64,000 bases of DNA from assembly GCF_900101265.1 (NCBI RefSeq), contig NZ_FMZS01000010.1, positions 62,001 to 126,000 on the forward strand, read 5' to 3'. This document shows, in pieces, positions 9,738 through 18,425 of the stretch. The translations under genes and the position numbers were made by a program. Position 1 is the stretch's first letter, and every line of letters starts with the position of its first letter. This DNA is from Massilia sp. PDC64. Lineage in GTDB: Bacteria > Pseudomonadota > Gammaproteobacteria > Burkholderiales > Burkholderiaceae_D. The notes beneath the pieces were generated by a model. That model had not been told where the DNA came from, made no database searches, and saw only the letters and a list, made by a program, of their open reading frames with translations.

Positions 9738-10331
9738 ATGACCTTCGAACGCCTGATGCCGCTTGCGGCGGTGCCCATCACATGTGTCATGTTGTTGTCG
9801 GCCTGCGCCAGTACCGCGCCGGCAGCGAGCCATGCGGCCAAGGCGGCGCCGACGATGGCGAGCGCGATGGCGGAAGCGGATGCCGCCGTGCTGGCGGGCC
9901 AGAACGACAAGGCCTACGCGATCCTGAAGAACGCCGGCACGACCTTCCCGACCGACAAGACGCCGTGGGTGCGCATGGCGCAGATGCATTTCGACAGCAC
10001 CAACTACGGCGAGGCGATCGTCGACGCGCTGGAAGCGCTCGAGCGCGACCCGGACGATACGCTGGCCAACAGCATCGTCGCTGTCAGCGGCCTGCGTGTG
10101 ACGAGCAAGGCGTTGTCCGACCTGAGCCAGAAAAACAACCTCACCGGCAATGTGCGCACGGAGGCGCAGGACCTGGCCAAGCTGCTGCGCACGAGCCTCA
10201 ACGAGGACGTGCTGGTGCCGGGCAACCGTCCCGCGGCGCCGCGCGTGAAAGAGACCGTCAAGAAGGCCGTCGGCGCCGCCTCGACCGCCCGTTCCGCCGC
10301 ATCGAGCGATCCGTTCGGCGCGCTCAAATAA
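9738..10331 (+). CDS. T6SS-associated TPR-like lipoprotein
   Basis: A 197-residue predicted lipoprotein: signal peptide with lipobox LSAC at ~20-24, an Ala-rich linker, then about two tetratricopeptide-like helix pairs (AVLAGQNDKAYAILKNAG, NYGEAIVDALEALERDPDD) and a low-complexity tail. GGGAGAG precedes the ATG. It stands first in the rightward unit 27 bases before tssB, so it is probably co-expressed with the sheath genes. I do not recognise a characterised homologue; a periplasmic scaffold role is only a guess. Confidence 0.8.
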   Translation: MTFERLMPLAAVPITCVMLLSACASTAPAASHAAKAAPTMASAMAEADAAVLAGQNDKAYAILKNAGTTFPTDKTPWVRMAQMHFDSTNYGEAIVDALEALERDPDDTLANSIVAVSGLRVTSKALSDLSQKNNLTGNVRTEAQDLAKLLRTSLNEDVLVPGNRPAAPRVKETVKKAVGAASTARSAASSDPFGALK

Positions 10332-10357
10332 TCCGTCCACAGCCCACTGGAGTCGAC

Positions 10358-10873
10358 ATGGCAAAGAATGAAAGCGTGCAGAAACGCCTGCAGAAGGTGC
10401 GCGCGCCGCGCGTGCAGATGACGTACGACGTCGAGATCGGCGACTCGATCGAGAACAAGGAATTGCCGTTCGTGGTCGGGGTGCTGGGCGACTTCGGCAC
10501 GGATCCCGACGCGCCGAAGAAGCGCCTGAAGGACCGCAAGTTCGTCAACGTCGACGCCGACAATTTCGACGAAGTGCTGGGCGGCGTGGCCCCCGCGACG
10601 AGCTTCCGCGTGGAGAACCATTTGTCGCCGGAAGGCGGCGAATTCGCCGTGCAGTTGCAATTCAGGCAGATGGACGACTTCCGCCCGGAAGCCGTCGTGC
10701 AGCAGGTGGCGCCGCTGAAGGGCCTGCTGGAAGCGCGCGGCAAGCTGGCCGACCTGCGCAACAAGCTGGCCGGCAACGACAAATTGGAAGACCTGCTCAA
10801 CGACGTGCTGTCGAACACGGAAAAACTCGGCAGTCTCCGCAAAGACGGCAAGGGCGGCAAGGAGGAAGCATGA
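10358..10873 (+). CDS. tssB: Type VI secretion sheath small subunit TssB (VipA)
   Basis: Small subunit of the contractile sheath, 171 residues. It shows the family core QKRLQKVRAPRVQMTYDVE, LPFVVGVLGDF and the FNVDADNFDEVL-like segment (here FVNVDADNFDEVLGGVAP). The frame is open far upstream, but the ATG at 10358 fits the family N-terminus. The stop overlaps the tssC start by ATGA. Confidence 0.97.
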   Translation: MAKNESVQKRLQKVRAPRVQMTYDVEIGDSIENKELPFVVGVLGDFGTDPDAPKKRLKDRKFVNVDADNFDEVLGGVAPATSFRVENHLSPEGGEFAVQLQFRQMDDFRPEAVVQQVAPLKGLLEARGKLADLRNKLAGNDKLEDLLNDVLSNTEKLGSLRKDGKGGKEEA

Positions 10874-12363
10874 GCGCGATCCTCGATACGGCGAACGCGG
10901 CACCGGCAGCCGCCCCTGAACTGGACATGTCCCTGCTCGACCAGATCGTCGAACAGAGCCGGGTGGCGAAATCGAGCAGCGAACACGAACGGGCGCGCGA
11001 CATCATTTCCGAGCTCGTGAGCCAGGTGATGGAAGGTACGATGGTCGTGTCGACGAATCTGTCGGCCACGATCGATGCGCGGCTGGCGGAACTGGACCGG
11101 ATGATCTCGGCCCAGCTGTCCGCGATCATGCACGCGCCAGAGTTCCAGAAGCTCGAACGCAACTGGACGGGGCTGCATTACCTCGTCAAGAACACGGCCA
11201 CGAGCAACGGCCTCCAGGTGCGCATGCTCAATGCGAGCAAGCGGGAGCTCGTGAAGGATTTCCAGTCGGCGCTGGAATTCGACCAGAGCACGCTGTTCAA
11301 GAAGGTCTACGAAGAAGAATTCGGCAGCTTCGGCGGCGCCCCGTACGGCACGTTGATCGGCGACTTCGAGATCACGCGCCAGCCCGAGGACATCTATTTC
11401 CTCGAACAGATGTCGCATGTGGCCGCGGCGAGCCATGCGCCGTTCATCACGTCCGCCGGGCCGGAACTGTTCGGCATCGAAACCTTCGGCGACCTGGGCA
11501 AGCCGCGCGACCTGGCCAAGGTGTTCGACACCGTCGAATACGCGAAATGGAAGGCGTTCCGCGAATCGGAGGATGCGCGCTACGTCGGCCTGACATTGCC
11601 GCGCTTCCTGGGCCGGTTGCCGTACAACCCGGCCGACGGGACCGCCACGGAAGGTTTCAATTTTGTCGAGGACGTCGACGGCACCGACCACCAGAAATAC
11701 CTGTGGTGTAACGCCGCGTATGCCTTCGCGACCAAGCTGACGAAGGCCTTCGAGGATTACGGCTGGTGCGCCGCGATCCGCGGCGTGGAAGGCGGCGGGC
11801 TGGTGGAGAACCTGCCCACGCACACGTTCAAGACGGACGAGGGCGAGATCGCGTTGAAATGCCCGACCGAGCTGGCGATCACGGACCGGCGCGAGAAGGA
11901 GTTGTCGGACCTGGGCTTCATCTCGCTCGTGCACTGCAAGAACACGTCGTATGCCGCGTTCTTCGGCGCGCAGTCGGCGCAGAAGGCGCGCAAGTATGCG
12001 AACGAGGCGGCCAATGCGAACGCGCTGCTGTCGTCGCAGCTGCAGTACATCTTCGCCGTGTCCCGCATCGCGCACTACATGAAGGCCATGATGCGCGACA
12101 AGATCGGCAGCTTCGCCGCCGCGTCCAATGTCGAGGATTACCTCAATCGCTGGCTCACGCAATACGTCCTCCTGGACGACAACGCGAGCCAGGAACAGAA
12201 GGCCCAATTCCCGCTGCGCGAGGCGAGCGTGCAGGTGCAGGAGGTGCCGGGCCGTCCCGGTGTCTACCGCGCGGTGTCGTTCCTGCGGCCCCATTTCCAG
12301 CTCGACGAATTGTCCGTTTCGCTCCGATTGGTCGCGGAGTTGCCGCAATCGACCAAGAACTGA
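10870..12363 (+). CDS. tssC: Type VI secretion sheath large subunit TssC (VipB)
   Basis: Large sheath subunit, 497 residues, recycled by ClpV after contraction. Recognised by FQKLERNWTGLHYLV, EEFGSFGGAPYGTLIGDFE and the C-terminal YLNRWLTQYV region. A strong AGGAGG-type ribosome site lies within the end of tssB. Couples to tssB through ATGA, as usual for this pair. Confidence 0.97.
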   Translation: MSAILDTANAAPAAAPELDMSLLDQIVEQSRVAKSSSEHERARDIISELVSQVMEGTMVVSTNLSATIDARLAELDRMISAQLSAIMHAPEFQKLERNWTGLHYLVKNTATSNGLQVRMLNASKRELVKDFQSALEFDQSTLFKKVYEEEFGSFGGAPYGTLIGDFEITRQPEDIYFLEQMSHVAAASHAPFITSAGPELFGIETFGDLGKPRDLAKVFDTVEYAKWKAFRESEDARYVGLTLPRFLGRLPYNPADGTATEGFNFVEDVDGTDHQKYLWCNAAYAFATKLTKAFEDYGWCAAIRGVEGGGLVENLPTHTFKTDEGEIALKCPTELAITDRREKELSDLGFISLVHCKNTSYAAFFGAQSAQKARKYANEAANANALLSSQLQYIFAVSRIAHYMKAMMRDKIGSFAAASNVEDYLNRWLTQYVLLDDNASQEQKAQFPLREASVQVQEVPGRPGVYRAVSFLRPHFQLDELSVSLRLVAELPQSTKN

Positions 12364-12393
12364 TTCTTTCAACAACCTGAACTGGAGTAGAAC

Positions 12394-12885
12394 ATGGCAA
12401 TTGACGTGTACCTGCAAATCGACGGCATCAAGGGCGAATCGGCCGACGACAAGCACAAGGACTGGATCGAGTGCAAATCGGTCAACTGGGGCGTGACCCA
12501 GCCGAAGTCCGCGACGGCGTCGACGGGCGGCGGCCATACGGCCGAGCGCTGCGAGCACGACGAGATCGAGATCGCCAAGCTGGCCGACCTGTCCTCGCCG
12601 CTGCTGCTGCAGACCTGCTCGTCGGGCAAGACCATCCCGAAGGCGAAATTCGAATTCATGCGCGCCGACGGGCAGGGCGAACGCGTCAAGTACTTCGAGA
12701 TCGAGATCGAGAACGTGCTGATCGGCTCCGTCAAGCCGCACGTCGCCGAAGGGGATTTCCTGCACGAGAAAGTCGGCCTGAAATTCTCGAAGATCAAATG
12801 GAAGTACACCCAGCAAAAGATCGGCGGCGGCGCCGGCGGCAACACGTCGGGCGGCTGGGATCTCGCCACCAACCGCGTCGTCTGA
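12394..12885 (+). CDS. hcp: Type VI secretion tube protein Hcp (TssD)
   Basis: Forms the hexameric inner tube and is secreted. The 163-residue product has the Hcp core MAIDVYLQIDGIKGES, VNWGV and KIKWKYTQQK. GGAG lies upstream of the ATG. The C-terminus carries a short Gly-rich stretch (GGGAGGN). No effector extension is present. A strong intrinsic terminator follows within 31 bases, which probably makes hcp the most abundant message of the unit. Confidence 0.97.
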   Translation: MAIDVYLQIDGIKGESADDKHKDWIECKSVNWGVTQPKSATASTGGGHTAERCEHDEIEIAKLADLSSPLLLQTCSSGKTIPKAKFEFMRADGQGERVKYFEIEIENVLIGSVKPHVAEGDFLHEKVGLKFSKIKWKYTQQKIGGGAGGNTSGGWDLATNRVV

Positions 12886-12915
12886 GCACGCATTTTTTAT
12901 CTTCCCCCGCGTCTT

Positions 12916-12943
12916 CCGCGGCCCCCGGGGCCGCGGTTTTTTT
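12916..12943 (+). terminator. Rho-independent terminator after hcp
   Basis: A GC-only hairpin with arms CCGCGGCCCC and GGGGCCGCGG (12916-12936) runs directly into seven T residues (12937-12943). It lies between hcp and tssE within a single-direction cluster, so it probably acts as a partial terminator that lowers tssE-tssH-tssA transcription relative to tssB-tssC-hcp. Confidence 0.9.
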
Positions 12944-12967
12944 ACCGCGCTTTGTACGGGAGCAGCG

Positions 12968-13459
12968 ATGACCGCCTATCTTCCCGGCCTGCTCGACCGC
13001 CTGATGGGCGAGCGGGCCCACCCCGGCCGTCCCGGAGTCGAGCAGCTCAAGGACAACATCGCGCGCGACCTGGAAGCCCTGCTGAATGCCCGCGCCGGCC
13101 TGCCGCCTGAAGCCTTCGACGCGTGGCCGCTCGCACGCGCCTCCATCCTGAACTATGGCCTGACCGATTTCGCCGCGTTCTGCCTGTCCAGCAGCGAAGA
13201 CAGGGCCGCGATCTGCGCCTGCCTGAAGGATGCCATCGAGCGCCACGAACCGCGCCTGAAAAACGTCAGCGCGACCCTGGCGCCCGAGCAGGGCGGCGTG
13301 AACCGCCTCAGTTTCGTGATCAACGCGACCCTGCACGCCGGGCCCGGCGCCGAGCCGGTCAATTTCAACGCCGTGCTGCAGCCTTCCTCGCTGAACTACG
13401 CGATCAGCAAGGCTGCTGCGTCAACCCCACAAAGGACCTCGACATGGATATCAACCTGA
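12968..13459 (+). CDS. tssE: Type VI secretion baseplate subunit TssE (gp25-like)
   Basis: gp25/lysozyme-like baseplate wedge protein, 163 residues. Typical features are LLDRLMGE at the N-terminus, DLEALLNARAGLP in the middle and IERHEPRLKNVSATL near the C-terminal half. The last ~15 residues overlap the ribosome site and first 16 bases of tssH. In most clusters tssF and tssG follow tssE; here tssH follows directly. Confidence 0.92.
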   Translation: MTAYLPGLLDRLMGERAHPGRPGVEQLKDNIARDLEALLNARAGLPPEAFDAWPLARASILNYGLTDFAAFCLSSSEDRAAICACLKDAIERHEPRLKNVSATLAPEQGGVNRLSFVINATLHAGPGAEPVNFNAVLQPSSLNYAISKAAASTPQRTSTWIST

Positions 13460-16083
13460 AGACCCTGATCGCCAAGCTGAACGACGTCACGCGCTCGGCC
13501 GCCACGCGCGCGGCCGGCATCTGCGTCGGGCTCGGCCAGTACGAAGTCGACATCGAGCACCTGTTCCTCGCGCTGCTGGAGCAGCCCGGGAGCGACCTCG
13601 TGGTGGTGGCGCGCGCGGCAGACGTCAGCCTGACGGGCCTCGAATCCGATCTGCGCAAGGAGGTGGAGCGCCTGCCGTCGGGCAGCGCGCGCACGCCCGT
13701 GTTCTCGCGCCACCTGCCCGTGCTGTTCGAACATGCGTGGCTGATCGCGTCGCTGGGCGCATCAAGTCAGCCGCAGCACATCCGCAGCGGCCACCTGCTG
13801 CTCGCGCTGCTGACGGAACCGGGCCTCGCGCAACTGGCCCAGCGCGCGTCGCGCCATTTCGCCGGCTTCCCGCTCGACCGCCTGAAACACGATTTCGACA
13901 AGCTGACGCACGGCTCCGACGAAGCGCCGGCGGTGCCGGCCGCCGCGCCGGCGCCGTCCGCGGATCCCGTCACCGAACTGCAGGGGAGCGCGCCCGGCAA
14001 GACGCCCGCGCTCGACCAGTACACGACCTGCCTCACGGCGCGCGCGCGCGAAGGCAGGCTAGATCCCGTGATCGGGCGCGATGCCGAGATCCGGCAGGTG
14101 ATCGACATCCTGATGCGCCGGCGCCAGAACAATCCGATCCTGACGGGCGAGGCGGGCGTGGGCAAGACGGCCGTCGTCGAAGGCCTCGCGCTGCGCATCG
14201 CGCAAGGCGACGTGCCGGACGTGTTGCGCGGCGTGGAGATCCACGTGCTGGACCTGGGCCTGCTGCAGGCCGGCGCCAGCGTCAAGGGCGAGTTCGAGAA
14301 CCGCCTGAAGAACGTGATCGACGAGGTGAAAAAAAGCCTGCATCCGATCGTCCTGTTCATCGACGAGGCGCACACGATGATCGGCGCGGGCGGCACGGCC
14401 GGCCAGAACGACGCGGCCAACCTGCTGAAACCCGCGCTGGCCCGGGGCGAGTTGCGCACCGTGGCCGCCACCACGTGGAGCGAGTACAAGAAGTACTTCG
14501 AGAAGGATGCCGCGCTGGCGCGCCGGTTCCAGGTCGTGAAGGTCGAGGAACCCAGCGAAGAGACGGCGTGCGCGATGCTGCGCGCGATGGCGCCGCTGAT
14601 GGAAGCACACTTCGGCGTGCGCATCTACGACGAGGCGATCGTCGAAGCCGTGCGCCTGTCGCACCGCTACATCAGCGGCCGCCAGCTGCCGGACAAGGCG
14701 GTCAGCGTGCTCGATACCGCGTGCGCCAAGGTCGCGCTGGGCCAGAAGGCGACGCCCGCCGTGCTGGAGGATTGCACGCGTACGGTGGAGCGCCTCGACG
14801 CGCGCATCCAGGCCCTCGTGCGCGAGGAAAGCGCCGGTGCGGACCATGCGGCCGCGCTGTCCGCACTGCGCGCGGAACGGGCCACCGCGCTGGAAGAACA
14901 CGAACGCCTGCGCGCGCGCTGGGATGCCGAGCAGGCGCTGTGCGCCGAGATCCATGCGCTGCGCGCGCGGCTGGAAGCGGGGCAGGGCGACAGTCCCGCG
15001 CTGCGCGCGAAGATCGACGAACTGCGCATGCTGCAGGGAGAGACGCCGCTCGTGCCGGTGCAGGTCGACGGCCAGACCGTGGCCGCCATCGTCGCCGCGT
15101 GGACCGGCATTCCACTCGGACGCATGGTGAAGGACGAGATCCGCACCGTGATGAATTTGCAGGGCCTGCTGGACGAACGCATCCTCGGCCAGGGCCACGC
15201 CAGCGGCATCGTCGCCCAGCGCGTGCGCACGGCGCGCGCGAACCTCGAGGATCCGAACAAGCCGAAAGGCGTGTTCCTGTTCGTCGGCACGTCCGGCGTC
15301 GGCAAGACGGAGACGGCGCTGGCGCTCGCGGACCTGCTGTACGGCGGCGAGCGCAAACTCGTCACCATCAACATGAGCGAATACCAGGAAGCGCACAGCG
15401 TGTCGGGCCTGAAAGGCTCGCCGCCGGGCTACGTGGGCTATGGCGAAGGCGGCGTGCTGACGGAAGCCGTGCGCCGCAATCCGTACAGCGTCGTGCTGCT
15501 GGACGAAGTCGAGAAGGCCCACCCGGACGTGCTGGAGCTGTTCTTCCAGGTGTTCGACAAGGGCGTGCTGGACGACTCGGAGGGCCGGGAGGTCGATTTC
15601 CGCAACACGATCATCATCCTCACGTCGAACGCGGCATCCAGCCAGATCATGCAGGCTTGCCTGAACAAGGCACCGAACGAGCGCCCCACGCCGGACCAGC
15701 TGGCGGAACTGATCCGGCCCAGCCTCATGAAGCATTTCAAGCCCGCGTTCCTCGGTCGTCTGACGGTGGTGCCGTTCTATCCGATCGACGATGCCGTCCT
15801 CGCCAACATCATCCGACTGAAGCTGGACCGCATCAAGCAGCGCGTGGCCGTCAACCACAACGCCCGTTTCGAATACGACGACGCGCTCGTCGCCGCCGTG
15901 CTGGCACGCTGCACGGAAGTCGATTCGGGGGCGCGCAACGTCGACACGATCCTCAATGGTACCTTGCTGCCCGAGATCGCCGACGCCGTGCTGGCGCGCA
16001 TGGCGGAAGGCGGTGCGATCGGCAAGGTGAAAGTCGGCGCGACGAAGGCGGGCAAGATCAAGTACGCCGTCGAACCGGCGTGA
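13444..16083 (+). CDS. tssH: Type VI secretion AAA+ ATPase TssH (ClpV)
   Basis: Hexameric AAA+ unfoldase that disassembles contracted sheaths. 879 residues from ATG 13444, preceded by AAAGGA. Order: ClpN-type N-domain (~1-160), first ATPase module with Walker A GEAGVGKT at ~236-243, coiled middle domain (~410-530), second ATPase module with Walker A GTSGVGKT at ~616-623 and Walker B VVLLDEVEKAHPD. The frame continues open upstream, but the residues there belong to the tssE overlap and other frames. Confidence 0.97.
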   Translation: MDINLKTLIAKLNDVTRSAATRAAGICVGLGQYEVDIEHLFLALLEQPGSDLVVVARAADVSLTGLESDLRKEVERLPSGSARTPVFSRHLPVLFEHAWLIASLGASSQPQHIRSGHLLLALLTEPGLAQLAQRASRHFAGFPLDRLKHDFDKLTHGSDEAPAVPAAAPAPSADPVTELQGSAPGKTPALDQYTTCLTARAREGRLDPVIGRDAEIRQVIDILMRRRQNNPILTGEAGVGKTAVVEGLALRIAQGDVPDVLRGVEIHVLDLGLLQAGASVKGEFENRLKNVIDEVKKSLHPIVLFIDEAHTMIGAGGTAGQNDAANLLKPALARGELRTVAATTWSEYKKYFEKDAALARRFQVVKVEEPSEETACAMLRAMAPLMEAHFGVRIYDEAIVEAVRLSHRYISGRQLPDKAVSVLDTACAKVALGQKATPAVLEDCTRTVERLDARIQALVREESAGADHAAALSALRAERATALEEHERLRARWDAEQALCAEIHALRARLEAGQGDSPALRAKIDELRMLQGETPLVPVQVDGQTVAAIVAAWTGIPLGRMVKDEIRTVMNLQGLLDERILGQGHASGIVAQRVRTARANLEDPNKPKGVFLFVGTSGVGKTETALALADLLYGGERKLVTINMSEYQEAHSVSGLKGSPPGYVGYGEGGVLTEAVRRNPYSVVLLDEVEKAHPDVLELFFQVFDKGVLDDSEGREVDFRNTIIILTSNAASSQIMQACLNKAPNERPTPDQLAELIRPSLMKHFKPAFLGRLTVVPFYPIDDAVLANIIRLKLDRIKQRVAVNHNARFEYDDALVAAVLARCTEVDSGARNVDTILNGTLLPEIADAVLARMAEGGAIGKVKVGATKAGKIKYAVEPA

Positions 16084-16093
16084 GGAGGGCATC

Positions 16094-17074
16094 ATGCTGA
16101 ACCTGGAACGGCTGCTCGCGCCCGTCAGCGCGGACAAGCCCTGCGGCGACGACCTCGCGTTTTCCAGCGAGATCGACGCCATCGTGCGTGCGCGCCAGGC
16201 CGACGATCCGTCGCTGGAGCAGGGCGCCTGGGTCACGGAGCTGAAGGAAGCCGACTGGAAGTTCGTCGGCCGGGAGTGTGCGCGGCTGATCGAACAGCGC
16301 AGCAAGGACCTGCAACTGGCCGTGTGGCTGGCCGAGGCGAGCGTGCAGACGGCCGGCGTGCGTGCGCTGGGCGACAGCCTGCTTCTCGTCGCCATGCTGT
16401 GCGAACGTTACTGGGACGGCCTGTATCCGCTGCCGGACGAGGACGGCGTCGAGCGCCGCATCGGCAACCTGTCCTGGCTGGCCGCCCGCATCGCGCCGTG
16501 GCTGCGCGCCGTGCCGCTCACCGAAGGCACGGACGGCCACGCGCTGCGCGACTTCGACGTCGCACGTGCGCAGGGCGGCGACGCGCTGGCGCAGCTGGAA
16601 GGTGCGCGCCAGCGCACGTCGCCGACGTTCTATGCGAACCTGATGCGCGAGTGCGAGCATTGCGCGGGCGCGCTCGACCGGCTGGAAAAGAGTGTCGATG
16701 CGGTCGTCGGCGCGGACGGTCCCAGTTTCAGCGCCGCGCGCTCGGGACTGGAAAGCCTCGTCCTGTTCATCAAGCCGGCATTGAAGGAATCGGCGCCGGT
16801 TCCTGGCGCGCACGACGTCGTCGTCGCGGCGCCGGCGCAGGCACCGGCGGCGGCCGGGCCGCTGCAATCGCGCGCCCAGGCGCTGGCCCAGCTGCGCGCG
16901 GTGGCGGACTACTTCCGTCGTACGGAGCCGCACAGCCCCGTCGCCTACCTGGCCGACAAGGCCGCGCACTGGGGCGAGCAACCGCTGCACGTGTGGCTGC
17001 GGTCGGTGGTGAAGGACGACGCGGCGTTCGCCCACATCGAAGAGATGCTGGGCGTGGAGCCGCGGCGGTCCTGA
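16094..17074 (+). CDS. tssA: Type VI secretion cap/priming protein TssA
   Basis: TssA with an ImpA N-terminal domain (LLAPVSADKPCGDDLAF, WDGLYPLPDEDG), 326 residues. The C-terminus (SPVAYLADKAAHWGEQPLHVWLRSVVKDD, of which the first part is diagnostic) resembles the short TssA1 class rather than the long VasJ class. GAGGAGG precedes the ATG. Last gene of the T6SS rightward unit; it ends 3 bases from the stop of the convergent phasin gene. Confidence 0.93.
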   Translation: MLNLERLLAPVSADKPCGDDLAFSSEIDAIVRARQADDPSLEQGAWVTELKEADWKFVGRECARLIEQRSKDLQLAVWLAEASVQTAGVRALGDSLLLVAMLCERYWDGLYPLPDEDGVERRIGNLSWLAARIAPWLRAVPLTEGTDGHALRDFDVARAQGGDALAQLEGARQRTSPTFYANLMRECEHCAGALDRLEKSVDAVVGADGPSFSAARSGLESLVLFIKPALKESAPVPGAHDVVVAAPAQAPAAAGPLQSRAQALAQLRAVADYFRRTEPHSPVAYLADKAAHWGEQPLHVWLRSVVKDDAAFAHIEEMLGVEPRRS

Positions 17075-17077
17075 CGC

Positions 17078-17638
17078 TTACTGCGCCGTGGGCGGCGTCT
17101 GCGACTGGGCGGCTTTCAGCTGCTCGGTCGCGCGCGCGACCTGCTCTTCGACGCGGCGCATGGCTTCGCGCGTCGATTGCGTCACCTGTTCGTAGCCCTT
17201 GAACGCGTTCTCGATGGCGGCCTTGATGATCTCCACCGCGTTTTCCTGGCCCGGCTTGACGTTCTGCGTGACGTCGTAGATCAGGGCGGACAAGGTGTTC
17301 TTCGCTTCGGCCAGATGGGTGTCGGCGGCCTGCTCGAATTCCTTCTTGATGTCGCCGATGATGACCTTGAGCTGGTCGCCGTAGGCAGCCGCTTCCGTTA
17401 CGCCCGGCTGCACGCGCGCCGACAGGGCATCGATGGCCGCCTTCGGATCCTGCGCCTGGCTGAACTGGCGGCTGGCCTCCAGCGTGTTTTCCATCGATTG
17501 CTTGGCGGTCGCCAGGTTCAGCGCCACCACCTGTTCGACGCCCTGCACGGCCTTGCTGGCCAGGGCATTAAACGTCTGCATCTGCAGGTCGAACAGGGTC
17601 TTGGTGGCGTTTGCGAATTGCTCGGGGTTGTTGAACAT
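17078..17638 (-). CDS. Phasin family protein
   Basis: A 186-residue phasin that coats polyhydroxyalkanoate granules. The family N-terminus is FNNPEQFANATKTLFDLQM, followed by amphipathic helices rich in Ala, Gln and Glu with no membrane segment. GAGGAGA precedes the ATG at 17638. A polymerase gene is not nearby, as is common for scattered phaP copies. Convergent with tssA. Confidence 0.9.
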   Translation of the reverse strand: MFNNPEQFANATKTLFDLQMQTFNALASKAVQGVEQVVALNLATAKQSMENTLEASRQFSQAQDPKAAIDALSARVQPGVTEAAAYGDQLKVIIGDIKKEFEQAADTHLAEAKNTLSALIYDVTQNVKPGQENAVEIIKAAIENAFKGYEQVTQSTREAMRRVEEQVARATEQLKAAQSQTPPTAQ

Positions 17639-17697
17639 CGATTTCTCCTCGGTTAGGGGACTACGGCGACCTTCGTGTTGCACACTCCTCTGGTGGA

Positions 17698-17901
17698 TTA
17701 TTTAGCAGGCAATGGTTTTTCGCAACGGGCGTCACGATAGGGCCCGTCGGCGCGCGCCCAGCCTTCGCCCAGCGGCGTCTGCGAGCAGACGATCGTGCCG
17801 GTGCTCTTGCTGCGCCAGTGATACCACGGCGCCGGGGCCGCGTTCAGGACGACAGGACCGGCCAGGGCAAGGCTCAATGCGATGAGTAAAGTCTTCTTCA
17901 T
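17698..17901 (-). CDS. Small secreted protein of unknown function
   Basis: 67 residues with a clear signal peptide (MKKTLLIALSLALAGPVVLNA), leaving a ~45-residue mature protein with two cysteines (VCSQTPLGEGW and ARCEKPL) that could form a disulfide. Composition after cleavage is Trp- and Arg-rich for its size. I do not recognise the family. It is divergent from cueR, 82 bases away, so a link to metal response is possible but unsupported. Confidence 0.6.
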   Translation of the reverse strand: MKKTLLIALSLALAGPVVLNAAPAPWYHWRSKSTGTIVCSQTPLGEGWARADGPYRDARCEKPLPAK

Positions 17902-17945
17902 GGTTCGTCGAGCTTAACGGCTTGGCGCGGCAAGTCAAGCAAGGC

Positions 17946-17976
17946 TTGAGCTTCCCATCGTGGGAAGGTGTATGCT
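17946..17976 (+). promoter_or_regulatory. MerR-type promoter/operator for cueR
   Basis: A -35 box TTGAGC (17946-17951) and a -10 box TATGCT (17971-17976) are separated by 19 bases, the over-long spacing that MerR-family activators correct. The spacer holds a perfect dyad CTTCCCATCGTGGGAAG (17951-17967), close to known CueR sites. The predicted transcript start falls within a base or two of the cueR ATG at 17984, so the message would be leaderless or nearly so. Confidence 0.85.
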
Positions 17977-17983
17977 GGGATCC

Positions 17984-18388
17984 ATGAACGACACATATTT
18001 CAACATCGGCGAAGCGGCCAGGGCGTCCGGCGTGACGGCGAAGATGGTGCGTCATTACGAATCGATCGGCCTGTTGCCGCCGGCGCGGCGCACGGAGGCG
18101 GGCTACCGTCTGTACGGCAGCGACGACGTGCGCATGCTGCAATTCATCCACCGTGGCCGCGCGCTGGGCTTTTCGCTGGACCAGATCGCGGACCTGCTGG
18201 CGCTGTGGCGCGACAAGCACCGGGCCAGCGCCGACGTGCGCCGCCTGGCGCTCGAACACATCGAGGAGCTGGACCGCAAGATTGCCGAGCTGGAAGCGAT
18301 GAAGCGCACGCTTGCCAGCCTGGCCGAATCCTGCCACGGCGACGCCCGCTCCGACTGCCCCATCCTGGACGACCTGGCAGCCCACTGA
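17984..18388 (+). CDS. cueR: Cu(I)-responsive MerR-family regulator CueR
   Basis: 134 residues: MerR winged helix (FNIGEAARASGVTAKMVRHYE), long dimerisation helix, and a metal-binding loop CHGDARSDC with the C-x7-C spacing of CueR, followed by PILDDL. This predicts Cu(I)/Ag(I) sensing. It appears to be under its own MerR-type promoter. No copA, cueO or copper chaperone gene is adjacent; the next gene, 37 bases downstream, is an alpha/beta hydrolase. Confidence 0.88.
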   Translation: MNDTYFNIGEAARASGVTAKMVRHYESIGLLPPARRTEAGYRLYGSDDVRMLQFIHRGRALGFSLDQIADLLALWRDKHRASADVRRLALEHIEELDRKIAELEAMKRTLASLAESCHGDARSDCPILDDLAAH

Positions 18389-18425
18389 TGCATCCGGCTG
18401 GACCGGACGGCGCCGTTGCGGTCTA

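Noticed and set aside
10324..12816. Open frame antisense to tssB-tssC-hcp
   Set aside because: Same reason: the sense strand has three diagnostic T6SS proteins.
14059..16395. Long open frame antisense to tssH
   Set aside because: Mirror of a strongly conserved AAA+ gene; composition is that of a GC shadow frame, with no plausible start or ribosome site.
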